Shown piece by piece: positions 36,863-49,326 of a stretch of 64,000 bases of DNA. The notes beneath the pieces are model-generated. The model saw only the letters and a list, made by a program, of their open reading frames with translations. It did not search any database and was not told where the DNA came from. How positions within the stretch are numbered: position 1 is the first letter of the stretch; every line of letters begins with the position of its first letter. The stretch is from Ramazzottius varieornatus (Eukaryota; Tardigrada; Eutardigrada; Parachela; Ramazzottiidae), in NCBI GenBank assembly GCA_001949185.1, contig BDGG01000006.1, forward strand, positions 1,919,657 through 1,983,656, written 5' to 3'. The position numbers were made by a program, and so were the translations under genes.

Positions 36863-38211
36863 TTACGTATTGATTTTAGAGTAGCGCCTGTCTCGCGCTT
36901 TCAGTTCCTTGTCGATCTGCGCTATATGGCGCCGTACACCCACGTCTCGTACGATCGTACGCTGAGGCTATAGTACCATCTTCTTTCTTAAGTTACCCTT
37001 GACCCATGCGTCTTAGAATCCAGGTTTCGGAAAGGTCAAAAGCTCTCCCACTGTCAGAAAACTGCAGGAAAATGCGACTGTTTTGGCGAATTTGTTGCTT
37101 CCTTCGGAAACAGACCGTCATGAACATACGCACATTGCAAATTTATGTGTTTCAGTGTATACGGCGTAGCATGGTGCGGTTGAGTGCATGCAGTAACACA
37201 GCTCCTATATGAGTGATGCGATCGGATAATGCGCGCTAGCTCTCTTTTTCTTGCTGGTGCTGGCATTACGAGTACGAGTACTCGTATCGGTCGTTCGTCT
37301 GAGCAAGCTGTCTTTCCATCGCGCTGCCTCGTTCAACAGCAGCTGCGCCCACCAATATGCCGATAGCTGCAAGAGGAAATAGCAGCCAGGGCACTCGTTA
37401 CCATTTCCATCAAACTAGCTAGCTAGCCAGCTAGCTGTTCGATAGCTAGCCGAGGCAGCGCACAGTCTTCATCAACCAGACAAGCAACCCTTCCACCACG
37501 ATACGGCAAAGCAGGTCTTGGTCGGTTTCAGCAGAATGATTGAGAATACTGCTGCGAATAGAAAGCACCATTATCACATGCATACCAGCTGCACCGTTAT
37601 AACGTTGAAACGAAAGCACATTGCACATTCGACATAGCTGCATGCACACACACACCAATATTATTTCCAGGTCATTTTCCATGTACCGCTGGGCTGCGCT
37701 GAGAAGAAAGCCTGCAAGGTGGTAGTAATTACTTGCCGTAGACTGTTTGTTATTATAAAATCCGTTTCGAGACTGATCTTTTTCGGCGGCCACTACCCCG
37801 CCTTCTTCTTTCGGTGGTACCATTCATTCTCATACTCTATTTGACTTTGACATGCCAGTGTGGTATGTCTGTGTACTTTGGGCATAATGATCATCTGTCC
37901 CGGTTGATTATCTGCGCTTGATATGGACCAATACGTCGTTGTACTTTTCAATGTTTTGTCTTGGCCGGGCTTGTGAACCAACCAACTCTCTTCACTTGAT
38001 GATGGACGTTCGAAACGCCACCAACCGATAAAGAAGACCCTCGAGCTGGACCGTCGTTACACAACCTGGAAAGCGAAGGCAAACTCGTCATTGGCACCGA
38101 ATCTACTTTTACTGCCGCGATCGCTCAAACCTGATACGCTGATTACCGCTTCTTTTTCCGTAAACACTCGATGGGACGTTTCGAGTAGCACTTGGGAAAA
38201 TTGCTACCATT
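36863..38211. other. Intergenic between ClpP (minus) and Brahma (plus)
   Basis: The two genes are divergent, so this stretch should hold both promoters and 5' leaders. A clustered run of AGCTAGCT-type palindromes is at 37414-37448. The frame at 37446-37823 (minus) shows no recognisable domain. Confidence 0.5.
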
Positions 38212-41200
38212 ATGTACAGTGCACCAGTTGGTTCGAGCTCAAGCAATCAGCCTCAGCACCCACAGGCACACTACGCTAACCATAACAGTATGGTACCACC
38301 CAACGCGTACTACCCGCCACCACAGAGTCCGCAGCAGCAGCATCAGTCTCCTCAACATGCCGAACAGTACAGCCAACCTCAGAAGGTAAATTCCATTCTG
38401 GTAAAAGCGTAGTACTCGAAAGGGTTTCCGAGTATTTTTTCTTTGCCCCTTCGATAACACAGTATCGATTTGGTTCGCTCGGCGAAGTAGACAGAGTTGT
38501 GCGCAGCAGTATCGATCCGCTACATCGTCCTCCACTGGTGTTCATGTGAAAATTCAGGATCTGAAATAAGCGCAGGAAACGCAAAGAGCCTAAAACATGT
38601 ATGTCATTGTATGACTGGGCGCTCTGCAGAAATACGGTACTCACACTACGTTGGAGCACTGAGAAAACAGAGTAACAAGATTGGCAAGATTTCGTTATAG
38701 GTATCATTCAAAATTCTCTGTTACCTCGGTCGAGCAGGAAATTGGAAAGCAAGAGCTACTACTACGAGTACACGCGCCCGGTCTAATCATCAGCCTGGAC
38801 AAAATTTCCGGCCGGCGGCCGAAAGCGGCAGCCGCAAGCCGAACTGATCAATCAATGAATGTGGTATCGCTTTCGGCCGCCGGCCGGAAATTTTGTTTAG
38901 GCCGGTAATTAGGTCAGGTGCGTGTACAGTAGGCTGTAGCCTGTAGGATCAAAGTGGTAACTGCCACCTCAGTGTCAAGTTACATGCTCACGGTCGACGG
39001 TACCGTGGTACGTCGTATATGGATCAGGATGCGCGCGTAACGTACGAGCACTAGTCTCACTCTCAACTTTAATTCCATTCTGATGTTGCTAACGGGAAAC
39101 GAATCAATTGATCTTAATTCTTCTGATTTCTGTATTGGCCATTGATTGGAACAACGTTTTCTGAGGGATTAATGAACGAGCTTAATGTTTAACCGGAAAC
39201 TCCACCCAGAACGGTACGTTCTTCTTGTGACAGCCGTACCAAAGTACGGTGCATTTAGCAGGTTTGTTGAAGCTGTAAAAGCTGCAGTGCAAGGTTGGCC
39301 AGCTCAACTTTCTTTACAGTCGTGCTCGTAGATAGCTGCTTTCGTTTCGTTTCAAGACTGTAAGTTAGGCTGTGTGGCCATGCCTGTAGTCGAGCGATAA
39401 CAGGCCGTTGTAACAGCTGACTCGTCGCCGTAGCGAAGCCAGCTCGCTGTATGTCCCGTTGCGAGGATGGACGAATCTTCCGCGGACCAGCGCGATTTCC
39501 GCAGAATGACTCCCATGGAACTATATCCTGTTCTGTTGCAGGCAATCACCCAGATGGAGGAGAAGGGACTACGCCACGATCCCCGTTATGGACAAATGGT
39601 GAACATGGCCGATCGCGTCAAGTCGCAAATGTATCCGCAACAACCAGCTCAAACAGCGCGATATGCCTATCCGCAATCATTCAATCAACCAACGATGCCC
39701 TATACAACCTCTCCATCCCCGTCTACTGATTCTCCCCATCAAGGCCAGATGTACCCGAATGCTTACTATGCTCAAGACGGGGATTCCTCACACTCTTCTG
39801 GAACTTATCAGAACTCTTACGAACGGAACCCAGGCGATGGATTCGGGGAAAGCCAAGCCAGGAGGCCCAGTCCGGGCTTGAACAACGGCATGAGCAATGG
39901 AGCTTATGGTGGATATGCACCTCCTGCCCAGTACGCCAGCTTTTCACCTGGACCTATTGGCTCGACCAACGGCTATCCGGAATATCCAGGAATGCATAAT
40001 CCACCGAGTCAGTCGCCAAACTGGCAACAGCAGCAACAACAACAACCGCAACAGCAGAAGATGCAGAATGGACCGACGGGGTTGACGCCTATACAGAAGC
40101 AGATTCTGGAGACGCACGTCGCTGCTTATCGACACTTCGCAAGAAGAGAATTCCTTCCGGAAGCTTTGTACAACGCTATCTTGCATAGAAGACCTTTGCA
40201 ACGCCAGCCTTCGCAAAACTGTGGTATGAATTATCTTAGAAAAACTTTGTATAGAGTTACTCTCAAAGAAGGTGATTTTCATGGTTGAAGTTTAATGATA
40301 CGCGTGTGGCGTCACGAACTGTATGCATTTATATGTACTTTAAACACAGTATGGTCATGGGCCGTGACGTCAAGCGCAATGATTGCATGGCCTGGTGTGA
40401 ATTTGAATTCTACCCCATCCCAGATATTCTGAACGACTTAAATTAACTTCGCCCTCCTTGTTTTCAGCACCAGATGCCCCTTCGCCGTCTCCGAGTCAAG
40501 ATTCGACGGGGTCTGGAGGCTCCTATGGAGGAACGACGTCGGTATCGCCTTCGTTGCCGACTGTGAACGGGTATACCACCACTTCCGTCACTCCCGCAGC
40601 ACCTTCGCCTGTCCCCGTGGCCGATCCTTTGCTGATGCTTCGAGCGGACGTCCTGGCTCAAATGCAACAGGAGAGGCAGTTTCGGACTTCGCAGATAAAA
40701 GTCACAGGAATCGATCCTGGGCAAATTAGTGCCGAACGAGAATATCGGTAAGTCACAGTCAGGCAGTTGCTTTTTGTTGCCGATATAAAAATCTGAAATA
40801 TTCCTTTGCGCCTTGTAGAATGAAGTACATCATGGCGGTAAGAAAATTGACTCTGGAAAGAGCTCTGCAAGGCGAGTTATCGGAGGAGAGTAGGACGAAG
40901 CTGATGATCGAGCTGAAAAGCTTGAAACTTCTGATTGTCCAAAAGCAAGTTCGGAATGAGGTAAGAGTCCTGGCCAAGTTCCACCAAGTTGATCTAGTAA
41001 TAGAACTTGTTTCTCTTTTAGATCATTGAGACCGTACAGCGGGACACAGCAGCGGAAACTGGGATGAACGCAAGCCAGTACAAGCGCCTAAAGACGCAAA
41101 CTCTTCGAGAGTCCCGCGCGACTGAACGTCTGGAGAGACAGAAACAAGCTGAACAGGCCAAGAAAAAGAAGAAGGAGCGGAAGGTATAAATGGGTAATTT

Positions 41201-44200
41201 GTCCTCGATGTCATGAGTTAAAATGGTGGGAATTTTTACAGCAATTTCTGGAAGCGGTTCTTGCTCATGCCCGGGATTTTCGAGACTGCTGTAAAGCCAA
41301 CCAAGCCAAGACAGTGCGAATAAACAGAGCTGTGATGACCTATCATGCCAACACGGAACGAGAGCAGAAGAAGGAGCAAGAAAGGATCGAACGGGAACGA
41401 ATGAAGCGTTTGATGGTGAATAAATCGGTTTTCTGAAAAAGTAGCCGTGACATGGTTCAATCGTTGTGTTCTGCTGTAGGAAGAAGACGAAGAAGGCTAC
41501 CGGAAGTTGATCGATCAGAAGAAAGATCGACGCTTGGCGTACCTTCTGAACCAGACGGATGAGTACGTGGAAAGCCTAACCGATGCCGTCAAGGAACACA
41601 AGAAAACGGTGAGGAAAAAGCTTCAGAAAGAGAAGAAAGAACGCAAGAAGAAACAGGAAGAAACCCAACAGCGAATGTTGGCCGAGCTTCACGATGACAA
41701 CTCCCAGAACAGCGTCGACGAGTCCTCGCAGTCCAGCGACCAAGTCGTTCATGTCATCGAGGTGTCCAGCGGGAAGATCCTCAAAGGCGAAGATGCACCC
41801 AGAGCTAGTCAGGTCGACGCTTGGCTGGAACAACACCCGGGTTACGAGGTAGAAAATAATTCGTTTGCTACTAATTGCGATTTGGGCAGACGAATTTGAC
41901 CGCAGCGTTTGTCCAGGTGGCGTACGTCTTGGACCGATAACACTAAGAACATGCGTTAATTGGGGAAACATTCTTGTCGAGTTTTTTCCCAAGTGGCGCA
42001 CGCTCTCAGCTAATAGGATCGAAAACGTGCGGCACTTGAAACGTCGTTCTTGTCGAGTCTGATCACCGAGCTCCCCCTTTTTTATGTTTGTGTGGATATT
42101 CGGAGTGGTAACACCAGTAACCGTTTTGAATGGCTTTTCAGGTTGCACCGAGGGATGAAAGTGAGGATAGTGAGGCTTCCGACGCGGAGGAAGAAGCGAA
42201 GAAGCAGCTGGATACACAAGCAGCTGCGAACCAAGTGCAGGAAGTCCTGAAGACCGCCAAGCTGGAGGACGACGAGTACACGACAGGGCCTGGTGGAGCC
42301 ATGAATGAACTCGGGAAACCCGGGTACTACGGCATGGCCCATGCCATCAGGGAGCCGATTACTGCTCAACCGACCATGCTGGTCGGTGGACAATTGAAAG
42401 AGTACCAGATCAAGGGGCTCGAATGGCTAGTCTCATTGTACAACAACAGCCTGAATGGAATCCTCGCGGACGAAATGGGCCTTGGCAAAACCATCCAGGT
42501 TTGTGTTTCACATTCCCACAAGGTCTCTGCTTTCAACGAAGCTGGCCCCTGTATTTCTTTACCTTTCCCATGCGAAGATTTCGATTGGAAAATCCACAGT
42601 AAGAAAGAGCGGGAGCTTGGGAGTGAATGTGACAAGATCTGTTTTCCAAATGGCGCACTTTCATCGAATAATTGGCGAAGAACCCTCGCCACTTGAAAAA
42701 ATCGATCTCGTCGAGATAGTTTGCACCCCGGTTTGAAATCTGTTAGATGGGAGTTCTGTAGGATCTGTGCTCACAGTGGAGTTCGTGGCGAAGGGTTTGG
42801 TCCCACTGGTTCGAAATTGATTCCGTGGTTTTTCCTTGCAGACGATCAGCTTGATAACCTACCTGATCGAAGTGAAGCGCAACCCCGGTCCGTTCCTGGT
42901 TATCGTCCCTTTATCCACCCTCTCCAACTGGCAGATTGAATTTCAAAAGTGGGCGCCAGGTGTGGTGACCATTGCCTATAAGGGTACTCCGCTGGTTCGA
43001 CGAACCTTCCTCTCCCAGATCCGTGCGGGCAAGCTGAACGTCCTCCTAACCACTTACGAATACATCATGAAGGACAAAGCCGGCTTGAGCAAGGTCCGCT
43101 GGAAGTACATGATCATTGACGAAGGTCATCGCATGAAGAACCACCATTGTAAGCTGACCATGATCCTCAACACGTACTACACCTCGCCACATCGACTGCT
43201 GCTGACGGGAACACCTCTGCAGAATAAACTGCCGGAACTGTGGGCGCTGCTAAACTTTCTCTTGCCGAGTATCTTCAAAAGCGTAGCGACGTTTGAGCAG
43301 TGGTTCAATGCCCCCTTCGCCACCACGGGAGAGAAAGTGGAACTGAACGAGGAAGAAACGGTAATATCGTTTTCCATACAGCAGGACTTTATGGGGCACC
43401 ATGGATAGAGTAGGCTTCGGTGCTGCTTCATGATTTTTTCGAGCCTATTTGCTCGTGTTTATTCTCATGTGGTATTTGCAGATCCTGATTATTCGGCGTC
43501 TCCATAAAGTCCTGAGACCTTTTCTCCTACGACGTCTGAAGAAGGAAGTGGAGTCGCAGCTGCCCGATAAGGTGGAATACCTGATCAAGTGCGACATGTC
43601 GGGGCTGCAAAAGCTGCTGTACAAGCACATGCAAGCTAAAGGTATCCTCCTGACCGACGGCTCTGAATGCAAGCAGAAGGGTGGAAACAAAGGCGGAGCC
43701 AAGGCCCTGATGAACACGCTGATGCAGCTGAGGAAGATCTGCAACCACCCGTTCATCTTCGAACACATCGAGGAAGCCTTCCATGACAAGAACGGACAGG
43801 TAGGTCTTTTCCGTCCAATTTTTTCCATTTCGCTTCCGGTTGGGCAGGAAAAGCCATGATAAGGTACTGTTCACTTTCAGGTGTCCAACTCTGTTCTCTA
43901 CAGAGCATCTGGCAAGTTCGAGCTGCTCGACAGAGTCTTACCCAAGCTCAAAGCGACAAAACATCGGGTTCTGATCTTCTGCCAGATGACTGCGCTGATG
44001 ACCGTCATGGAAGAATACTTTCAGTTTAGGGGATACAAGTACTTGAGGCTTGATGGAACGACCAAGGCGGATGATCGAGGAAAACTCCTTCAGGACTTTA
44101 ATCGGTAATTTTGACGGTAGATTGAGAACTCGGTAAACAAATTCCAGAAGATCGCCTATTCAAGTGGCGCACGCTGGCAGCCAAACACACAGGAAATGTG

Positions 44201-46350
44201 CGCCACTTGAACGAACGATCTTGTCAAGGTTGCCTGGCGAGCTGCTGTTTTTCACTCAGAAAATTTCTGAACGGTTTTTTGTTTGTTTTTAGGGTCGATT
44301 CGGATTACTTCATCTTTATGCTGTCAACGAGGGCCGGTGGTCTGGGTCTGAACCTCCAGACTGCCGACACGGTGATCATTTTCGACTCCGACTGGAATCC
44401 TCACCAAGACATGCAGGCTCAGGATCGTGCGCATCGTATCGGCCAGAAAAATGAGGTGCGAGTGCTGCGTCTGATGACGGTCAACTCGGTGGAAGAACGT
44501 ATCAATGCCGCCGCCAAGTACAAGTTGAACTTGGACGAGAAGATTATCCAAGCCGGCATGTTCGACCAGAAGTCTACGTTGACGGAACGGCAGCAGTTCC
44601 TTCGAGCCGTCATGACTTCGGAAACCGATGGTAAGTATATTTCATCAATAAAATATCGTGGCTGTATGAAAGAACCGTAGAGAAAACGTTAAGAGTCTAA
44701 AAAGTGAAAAAGGGAAGTGGAAAGAGAAGTGGAAAGGGAAAGGATTGATTAATGAGCTAAAAATGGTGCATGTGGTGTATCGAACACAGGTTGAGTAAGC
44801 GAAGCCAGTCAAGTATGCGTCAGCAGTTTTTGCGACTTAGACGACCTCGGTTCGATTCCTTCGAAAGTGTGCTTATTACGTAATTTTAGTTTCGCTCTTA
44901 TCTATTTATTTCGACGTCCTTTCAAGTAGGCCACAGTTACATAGCGCGTTTTCTACCAAATGAAAGCGGAGACCGTATGATTTTGATGTTATTTAGGTGA
45001 GGAAACTGAAGAGAAGGAAATTCCAGACGATGAGACAATCAACCAGATGCTTGCCAGAAGCGAGGAAGAGTTCGAGATGTTTCAACGAATGGATCAGACT
45101 CGCATCTACGAGGAAAGTCGTAGGTCGGACGAAGATCGGAAGCCCCGCCTGATGGAGCCGGAAGAAGTGCCGAGTTGGTTGCGCAAAGATGACAAGGAGA
45201 TCGACCGTCTGACTGCCGACCCGGACGACGACAAGATCTTCGGACGGGGTAGTCGACAGCGAAAGGACCTGAATTACTCGGAGGACCTCATGGAAAAGGA
45301 AATGCTGGCAGCTTTAGAGGAGGAAGAAGAAGAGGAGGGAAGTAGGGAAGGGCAGGAGAAGGAAATCAAGAAGGACGGACGAGGAAGGAAGAGGAAAGCC
45401 AAGAGCTATGAGGAGGACAGTGATGATGAGACCGAGTCGCTATCGATCTCCTCCAGAAGTAAGAGAAGAACTGCAGGTACGATACAATTAATGGGGGAAA
45501 AATAACATCAATACAAATCGGTTATCCCATTTCCGCGGTTCTCGTTGATTTGTGCTTTTTGGTTTCCTTTGTTCTGGACTAATATCATGCGATGCTCAGT
45601 ACCCCTTTTTCGCCGCTTTTTCTACGATCATTCTTGCCTGTAGGCGAAGTTCGGAATGTTGTTTGATGGTGCGAACAGGTTTCGATTTCGACTTATCGTC
45701 TACGATTACGTGTGTTTGTTTGTGATGTTTTGTTTTTGTTTTGAATTTTATTCTTTTACGTCTGTTCGTTGTTTTCTTGCTTTTTTTCCGGTTTATTTTG
45801 TTATTTATGTTGTATGATTATGTTGTTATCTACCTAACGAAGGTTCTCTGGTTTTTCAGGTCGGCCAAGTAACGCCGCAAAGTCCGCGATGCTGGCCAAG
45901 AACCGCGAAGACTTTCAAAAGATCCACGACATTCTCGTCAGCTATCAAGAGGCCGACGGTCGCGTCATTTCCGGTCCCTTCGTCAAACTGCCCACCCGCA
46001 AAGAACTGCCCGACTATTACCAAGTCATCACCAAGCCCATGGACCTCTGGCGCATCGAGAAAAACATTCACGAGGACAGGTACAAGAACATGGAAGCTTT
46101 CGAGAACGACGTCAAGCTGATGTGCGCCAACGCCCAGGAGTACAACATGGAAGGCTCCATGATCTACCAAGACAGCGAAGTCCTGAGCATGGTCTTCAAA
46201 GAGTGCAAGCGCCAGCTGGCCAATGGCGAGAAGGACATCTTTATCGAACCCGGACAGTTCACTATGGGCCCACCGACATACGTGCCTCCGCCGGACGAGG
46301 ATGGGGACGATGAAGAAGGCACGAGTGACGAAGACGACGATAGCAGTTAA
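38212..46350 (+). CDS. brm: Brahma/BRG1 (SWI/SNF ATP-dependent chromatin remodeller catalytic subunit)
   Basis: Exons: 38212-38385, about 39440-40223, 40468-40747, 40819-40960, 41022-41183, 41242-41415, 41480-41848, 42142-42498, 42842-43360, 43482-43799, 43881-44104, 44293-44630, 44997-45476, 45860-46350. From the ATG at 39467 the protein is 1536 residues. In order: Gln/Pro-rich N terminus; QLQ ([13 protein letters not shown], about 205-242); HSA (REYRMK to [14 protein letters not shown]); BRK ([15 protein letters not shown]); SNF2 ATPase with DEMGLGKT (about 738-745) and DEGH (about 840); helicase C ([23 protein letters not shown]); SnAC ([10 protein letters not shown]); bromodomain ([14 protein letters not shown]); acidic end. 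It slides and ejects nucleosomes in the BAF/PBAF complex. The first exon is Pro/Gln-rich and phase 0, but its join to exon 2 uses a weak acceptor, so translation may start at 39467. Confidence 0.97.
38768..38927. mobile_element. 160-bp palindromic MITE, copy 1
   Basis: The arms are inverted copies over more than 50 bp, from TACACGCG and CTAATCA through AAAATTTCCGGCCGGCGGCC. TA dinucleotides lie at both ends. The centre (CTGATCAATCAATG) and arm layout match a second copy at 48039-48187. This copy lies in the presumed first Brahma intron. Confidence 0.85.
41970..42057. repeat. GTGCGCCACTT hairpin in a Brahma intron, copy 1
   Basis: AAGTGGCGCACG (41991-42002) faces CGTGCGGCACTT (42026-42037). 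An 11-bp direct repeat, TTCTTGTCGAG, lies outside at 41971-41981 and 42047-42057. It sits wholly in the intron between exons 41480-41848 and 42142-42498. Confidence 0.8.
42629..42715. repeat. GTGCGCCACTT hairpin in a Brahma intron, copy 2
   Basis: GACAAGATCTG then AAATGGCGCAC on the left face CTCGCCACTTGA then ATCGATCTCGTCGAG on the right. The arms extend beyond the core motif in the same way as in the copy at 44146-44227. It lies in the intron after the Walker A exon. Confidence 0.75.
44146..44227. repeat. GTGCGCCACTT hairpin in a Brahma intron, copy 3 (best preserved)
   Basis: TTCAAGTGGCGCAC (44159-44172) faces GTGCGCCACTTGAA (44198-44211) with no mismatch. The outer arms AGAAGATCG and CGATCTTGTCAAG continue the symmetry. 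It lies in the 188-bp intron between exons ending 44104 and starting 44293, and so fills nearly half of it. Confidence 0.85.
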
Positions 46351-46974
46351 ACAGTAGTTGTCTTCAACTTTTTGCAGTGCGATGGCAGCGTTCTATTAAC
46401 TTCACCCATACAAGTAATCGTTCTTGACACCCGGCCACCGTTTTATTTTGTTAGAAGGAAGTTTGATATGATGTACACCGAAGGATGGATGGTTGATACG
46501 TGAGCTTTTTCCATGGTGGACATGAGATTTTTATGATGGAAGGCTTTGATCGTTATTGTTTTAAATTGCTATTTATCGCACACCGCTTAATTTTACCGCA
46601 ATGTTATAACATAGCACAACAATTTACTGGCTATTGGAACCAACCATGATAAACACCGATTTCACGTCTTCGGGGAAGCAGCGACGTATTTCGTGACTGG
46701 CAGATTTCTTCTGTCCGCCGCTTAAAACAGCAGCAGCGGTAGACGCTAGCTTTGTGCAGCTGCTGTATTAGGAAGTTCCGGTTCGATGACTTGGTAATTA
46801 AAGTAGCGGTTTGGTAGCAATGAGACTATTCAAGCTGCTTCCGGGTGATGTTTACTTTCGCTTCTCGGAACGCGGAAGCTTCTTGCGAGCTTACATAACA
46901 GTGTAGGTACAGTAAGTGACAATTATTGGTTATTAGTCTTTTGTCAACGAGAAAACAGCAAGAATAATACGGGT
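46351..46974. other. Brahma 3' flank, no gene seen
   Basis: This lies between the Brahma stop codon and the convergent glycine-rich gene, and presumably holds both 3' untranslated regions. No canonical AATAAA close to the Brahma stop was noticed. Confidence 0.5.
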
Positions 46975-47317
46975 TTATCCGAATCCAAATCCTCCAAGTC
47001 CTCCAAATCCGCCAAATCCGCCAAATCCTCCCAAACCGTATCCTAAACCAAAGCCTCCCAGTCCAGGACCGAATCCGCCCCATCCTCCCCAACCGCCGAG
47101 TCCGTAGCCTGGAAATCCACCATAAAATCCACCGTTTCCTCCCCATCCTCCCCATCCTCTGCGCCGCCAGGCATCAGTACCCCCTACAAAACCAAATGAA
47201 CGAACAACTGTCATATGCCGCATAACTGAGTTGTTGAGACAAGGGACAGAGAAGAAACTTGCTAATACCTATTACGAGGAGGGCGACCAACAGGCAAAGA
47301 AGAGATAGCCGCGACAT
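46975..47317 (-). CDS. Glycine-rich secreted peptide 1, 85 residues
   Basis: Exon 1 (47269-47317) encodes the signal peptide MSRLSLLCLLVALLVI. Exon 2 (46975-47183) continues GGTDAWRRRGWGGWGG and then a run of GGF, GYGLGG and GGW units ending GFGFG. The intron is phase 1 and sits at the end of the signal peptide. The mature peptide is almost entirely Gly, Phe, Trp, Tyr and Leu, with an Arg cluster at its N terminus. Such peptides include arthropod and nematode glycine-rich antimicrobial peptides and cuticle or silk-like proteins; composition alone cannot decide. A paralogue with the same signal peptide and intron position lies 1.5 kb upstream on the same strand. Confidence 0.88.
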
Positions 47318-47435
47318 CTTGAAAGGGGAGGATAAAGTCCTAGCACGGTTCACGGGACACCGAAAGTTTTCAAATTGCCGAAGAAAGCGAAATTGATAGA
47401 AAGCGGTAGTTGCTGCCCACTGAAATTTCTGTTAC

Positions 47436-47493
47436 GTCTTTTTATGTAAGAAAAGATGCTAAGTCAAGGTTGGTCAGCCTTGGGTACTTGGCC
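47436..47493 (-). promoter_or_regulatory. Promoter block of glycine-rich gene 1
   Basis: Read on the minus strand, the block holds CCAAGGCTGACCAACCTTGAC, shortened at either end, then GCATCTTTTCTTACATAAAAAG, with a TATA-like ACATAAAAA about 125 bp before the ATG. The same words occur in the same order upstream of gene 2. Confidence 0.7.
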
Positions 47494-48430
47494 AAAAATG
47501 CTACTTGTTTGTTGGTAGAAACTCAATATCATATGCCGGAAGTTTCTCCGGAGAAGCACGGGTTGCTTCACCAAACAACCTGATTAAGAATCCGGTTCGT
47601 TAATTGAATACGATTACAAAACAAGTTAAAACAGGTTTATTGTGACTGGTTGCGATCGCGACGATCACTTTAATTTGAAAATGGAGAAAGAATCCAGGGG
47701 TCGTCGAGATGGCGGAAAACCCAAGTCTTGAGTCAGCTGACGGGACCGCCACCCGTTCTTGTCAAGACGGATCTCCAGTAGACAGTCACATCATCTCTAG
47801 TCGGTTACTTGAGTTTTTCCAGAAATCCGACCATTCCGTTATTGTACTCGGGTTCCATCATAGTACTATCTAAGCTCTTCGAGGAGCAGGAAGTGTATTA
47901 ATAAAATCAAGCAGCTTGAATTAACGACATAAGGCTATTTCTCCGTACGGAAAAGTACATAACTGCTACTTTTTTGATTGTTTTGCACGGAATCAACGAC
48001 GCGTGGCTTTCTTGGTGGGAGCTGAATACAAGTAATCGTACTTTGCCTAATTATGGGCATGGAAAAAATTTTGGGCGCTGACCGGAAGCGGCAGGGGCCA
48101 GCTGAAACCGACCAATCAATCGAACTACTACCGCTTTCGGCCGGTGCCCGAAATTTCGTCCATGCCTATGATTAGGCTAAGTTCGTATATAAAACATCGG
48201 GACCATGGTAAGACCATTGACGATCTCACTCGGACGCTTCTTCAGACTGGCTGTCCGTTGCGAATTTGGCAGTGCAAATATCAGGAGGAGCCAAATCCAT
48301 AAATTTAATGGTGATGAATCTGGAGGGTCGATCAGCTTGCTGATGATGAGCACTCAGCACTACGCGTTGACACCTCGTCTCTTTTTCTGGAAATCGGCCC
48401 TACTGTAGCTACGGAACGCGCACCATTGTT
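47494..48430. other. Intergenic; carries one MITE
   Basis: No coding frame is supported between the two glycine-rich genes. The recognisable content is the palindromic element at 48039-48187; the next element begins at 48431. Confidence 0.5.
48039..48187. mobile_element. 150-bp palindromic MITE, copy 2
   Basis: The arms carry GCCTAAT, GGCATGG, AAATTT and GGAAGCGG on the left, inverted on the right as CCGCTTTCGG, AAATTTCGTCCATGCC and ATTAGGC. The centre ACCAATCAATCG matches the 38.8-kb copy. TA lies at each end. The two copies differ at many sites, so neither insertion is recent. Confidence 0.82.
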
Positions 48431-48554
48431 GTACTCTCGCGATACACGCGGACATAAGCCATACAGGTTCCTCCCCCCCCTATAGCGGTTCAGTACACAT
48501 TATGTAAACCGGGGGATGACGTCATAGGTATGTCTGTGTGTATCGCGAGAGTAC
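48431..48554. mobile_element. 124-bp palindromic MITE of a different family
   Basis: GTACTCTCGCGATACAC on the left and GTGTATCGCGAGAGTAC on the right are exact inverted copies, and the similarity continues for about ten more bases. TA pairs sit at both ends. The interior includes a run of eight Cs. Confidence 0.85.
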
Positions 48555-48854
48555 AGTATAATATTACACAGTAGATTTTTGGGCGCCGAGTGGCTCTGAT
48601 CATTTAGTCAATTTGGACAGAATTCATTCTTCACTAGGGACCATGACAGAGGTACACAGCAATTTAACTATGTCTCTGAGAGAAACTGTATTCATGACAA
48701 GCGCGGAAGATGGTCGAATCCGACAAGAAAACAATAAAGCTGGCTTTCTATCTTAGAGGATATTTATGCTCAGAGTAGGATTTGGTTAGTTTGTACAGCA
48801 CGGGGAAAGGTTCAAGGTAGATTCGAGCAGGTCCCACGTACTTCCCGGGCTGGT

Positions 48855-49186
48855 CTATTTGCCGTAAAAGCCAAGTCCAAATCCCCCCCAACCGCCGAAG
48901 AAAGGATAACCAAATCCAAATCCGCCGTAGGGAAATCCCCAGCCAAAACCTCCGTAAAACGGAAATCCGAATCCGCCAAAGCCAAAGCGCCTCCTGAACC
49001 AGGCATCAGCACCTACAAGGGAAAGAGGATGAACGATCGTCCTCGCTAATCGGGCAAGAGCTCGTGGAACGCATGGTTCGTTAGCTACGGATAACAGAGT
49101 TCAGAAGAGAACAGTGGTTCTTTACCTTGGAGAGAGACCATCAGGACAACGACAACCAAAAGGCACAGCAGGGAGAGCCGCGACAT
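48855..49186 (-). CDS. Glycine-rich secreted peptide 2, 72 residues
   Basis: Exon 1 (49126-49186) encodes MSRLSLLCLLVVVVLMVSLQ and exon 2 (48855-49012) continues GADAWFRRRFGFGGFGF and ends FGLGFYGK. The first eleven residues of the signal peptide are identical to gene 1. The DAW plus Arg cluster at the mature N terminus and the phase-1 intron are shared. The body is Gly/Phe-rich with Trp, Tyr and Pro. The pair is a tandem duplication on one strand with divergence concentrated in the repeat body. Confidence 0.87.
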
Positions 49187-49326
49187 GTTGAAGCAGGGAT
49201 GAGTTCGCTGAGGAAGGCTGTTTGGGAAAAAACCCAAGTGCACCGGTTAACAAAGGCTGATAGAAGCTTGCAGTAGAAGAACTTAGTAAGTAATCTTACA
49301 TACTGATTTCGCCAGCCTGATGCGTC

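Noticed and set aside
37446-37823. 125-codon minus-strand frame upstream of Brahma
   Set aside because: No domain. It lies in the presumed divergent promoter region and has no supporting exon structure.
44780-44880. tRNA or tRNA-derived SINE in a Brahma intron (GGTTCGATTCC B-box)
   Set aside because: The B-box-like word is present but the T-stem does not pair and no acceptor or anticodon stem can be built.
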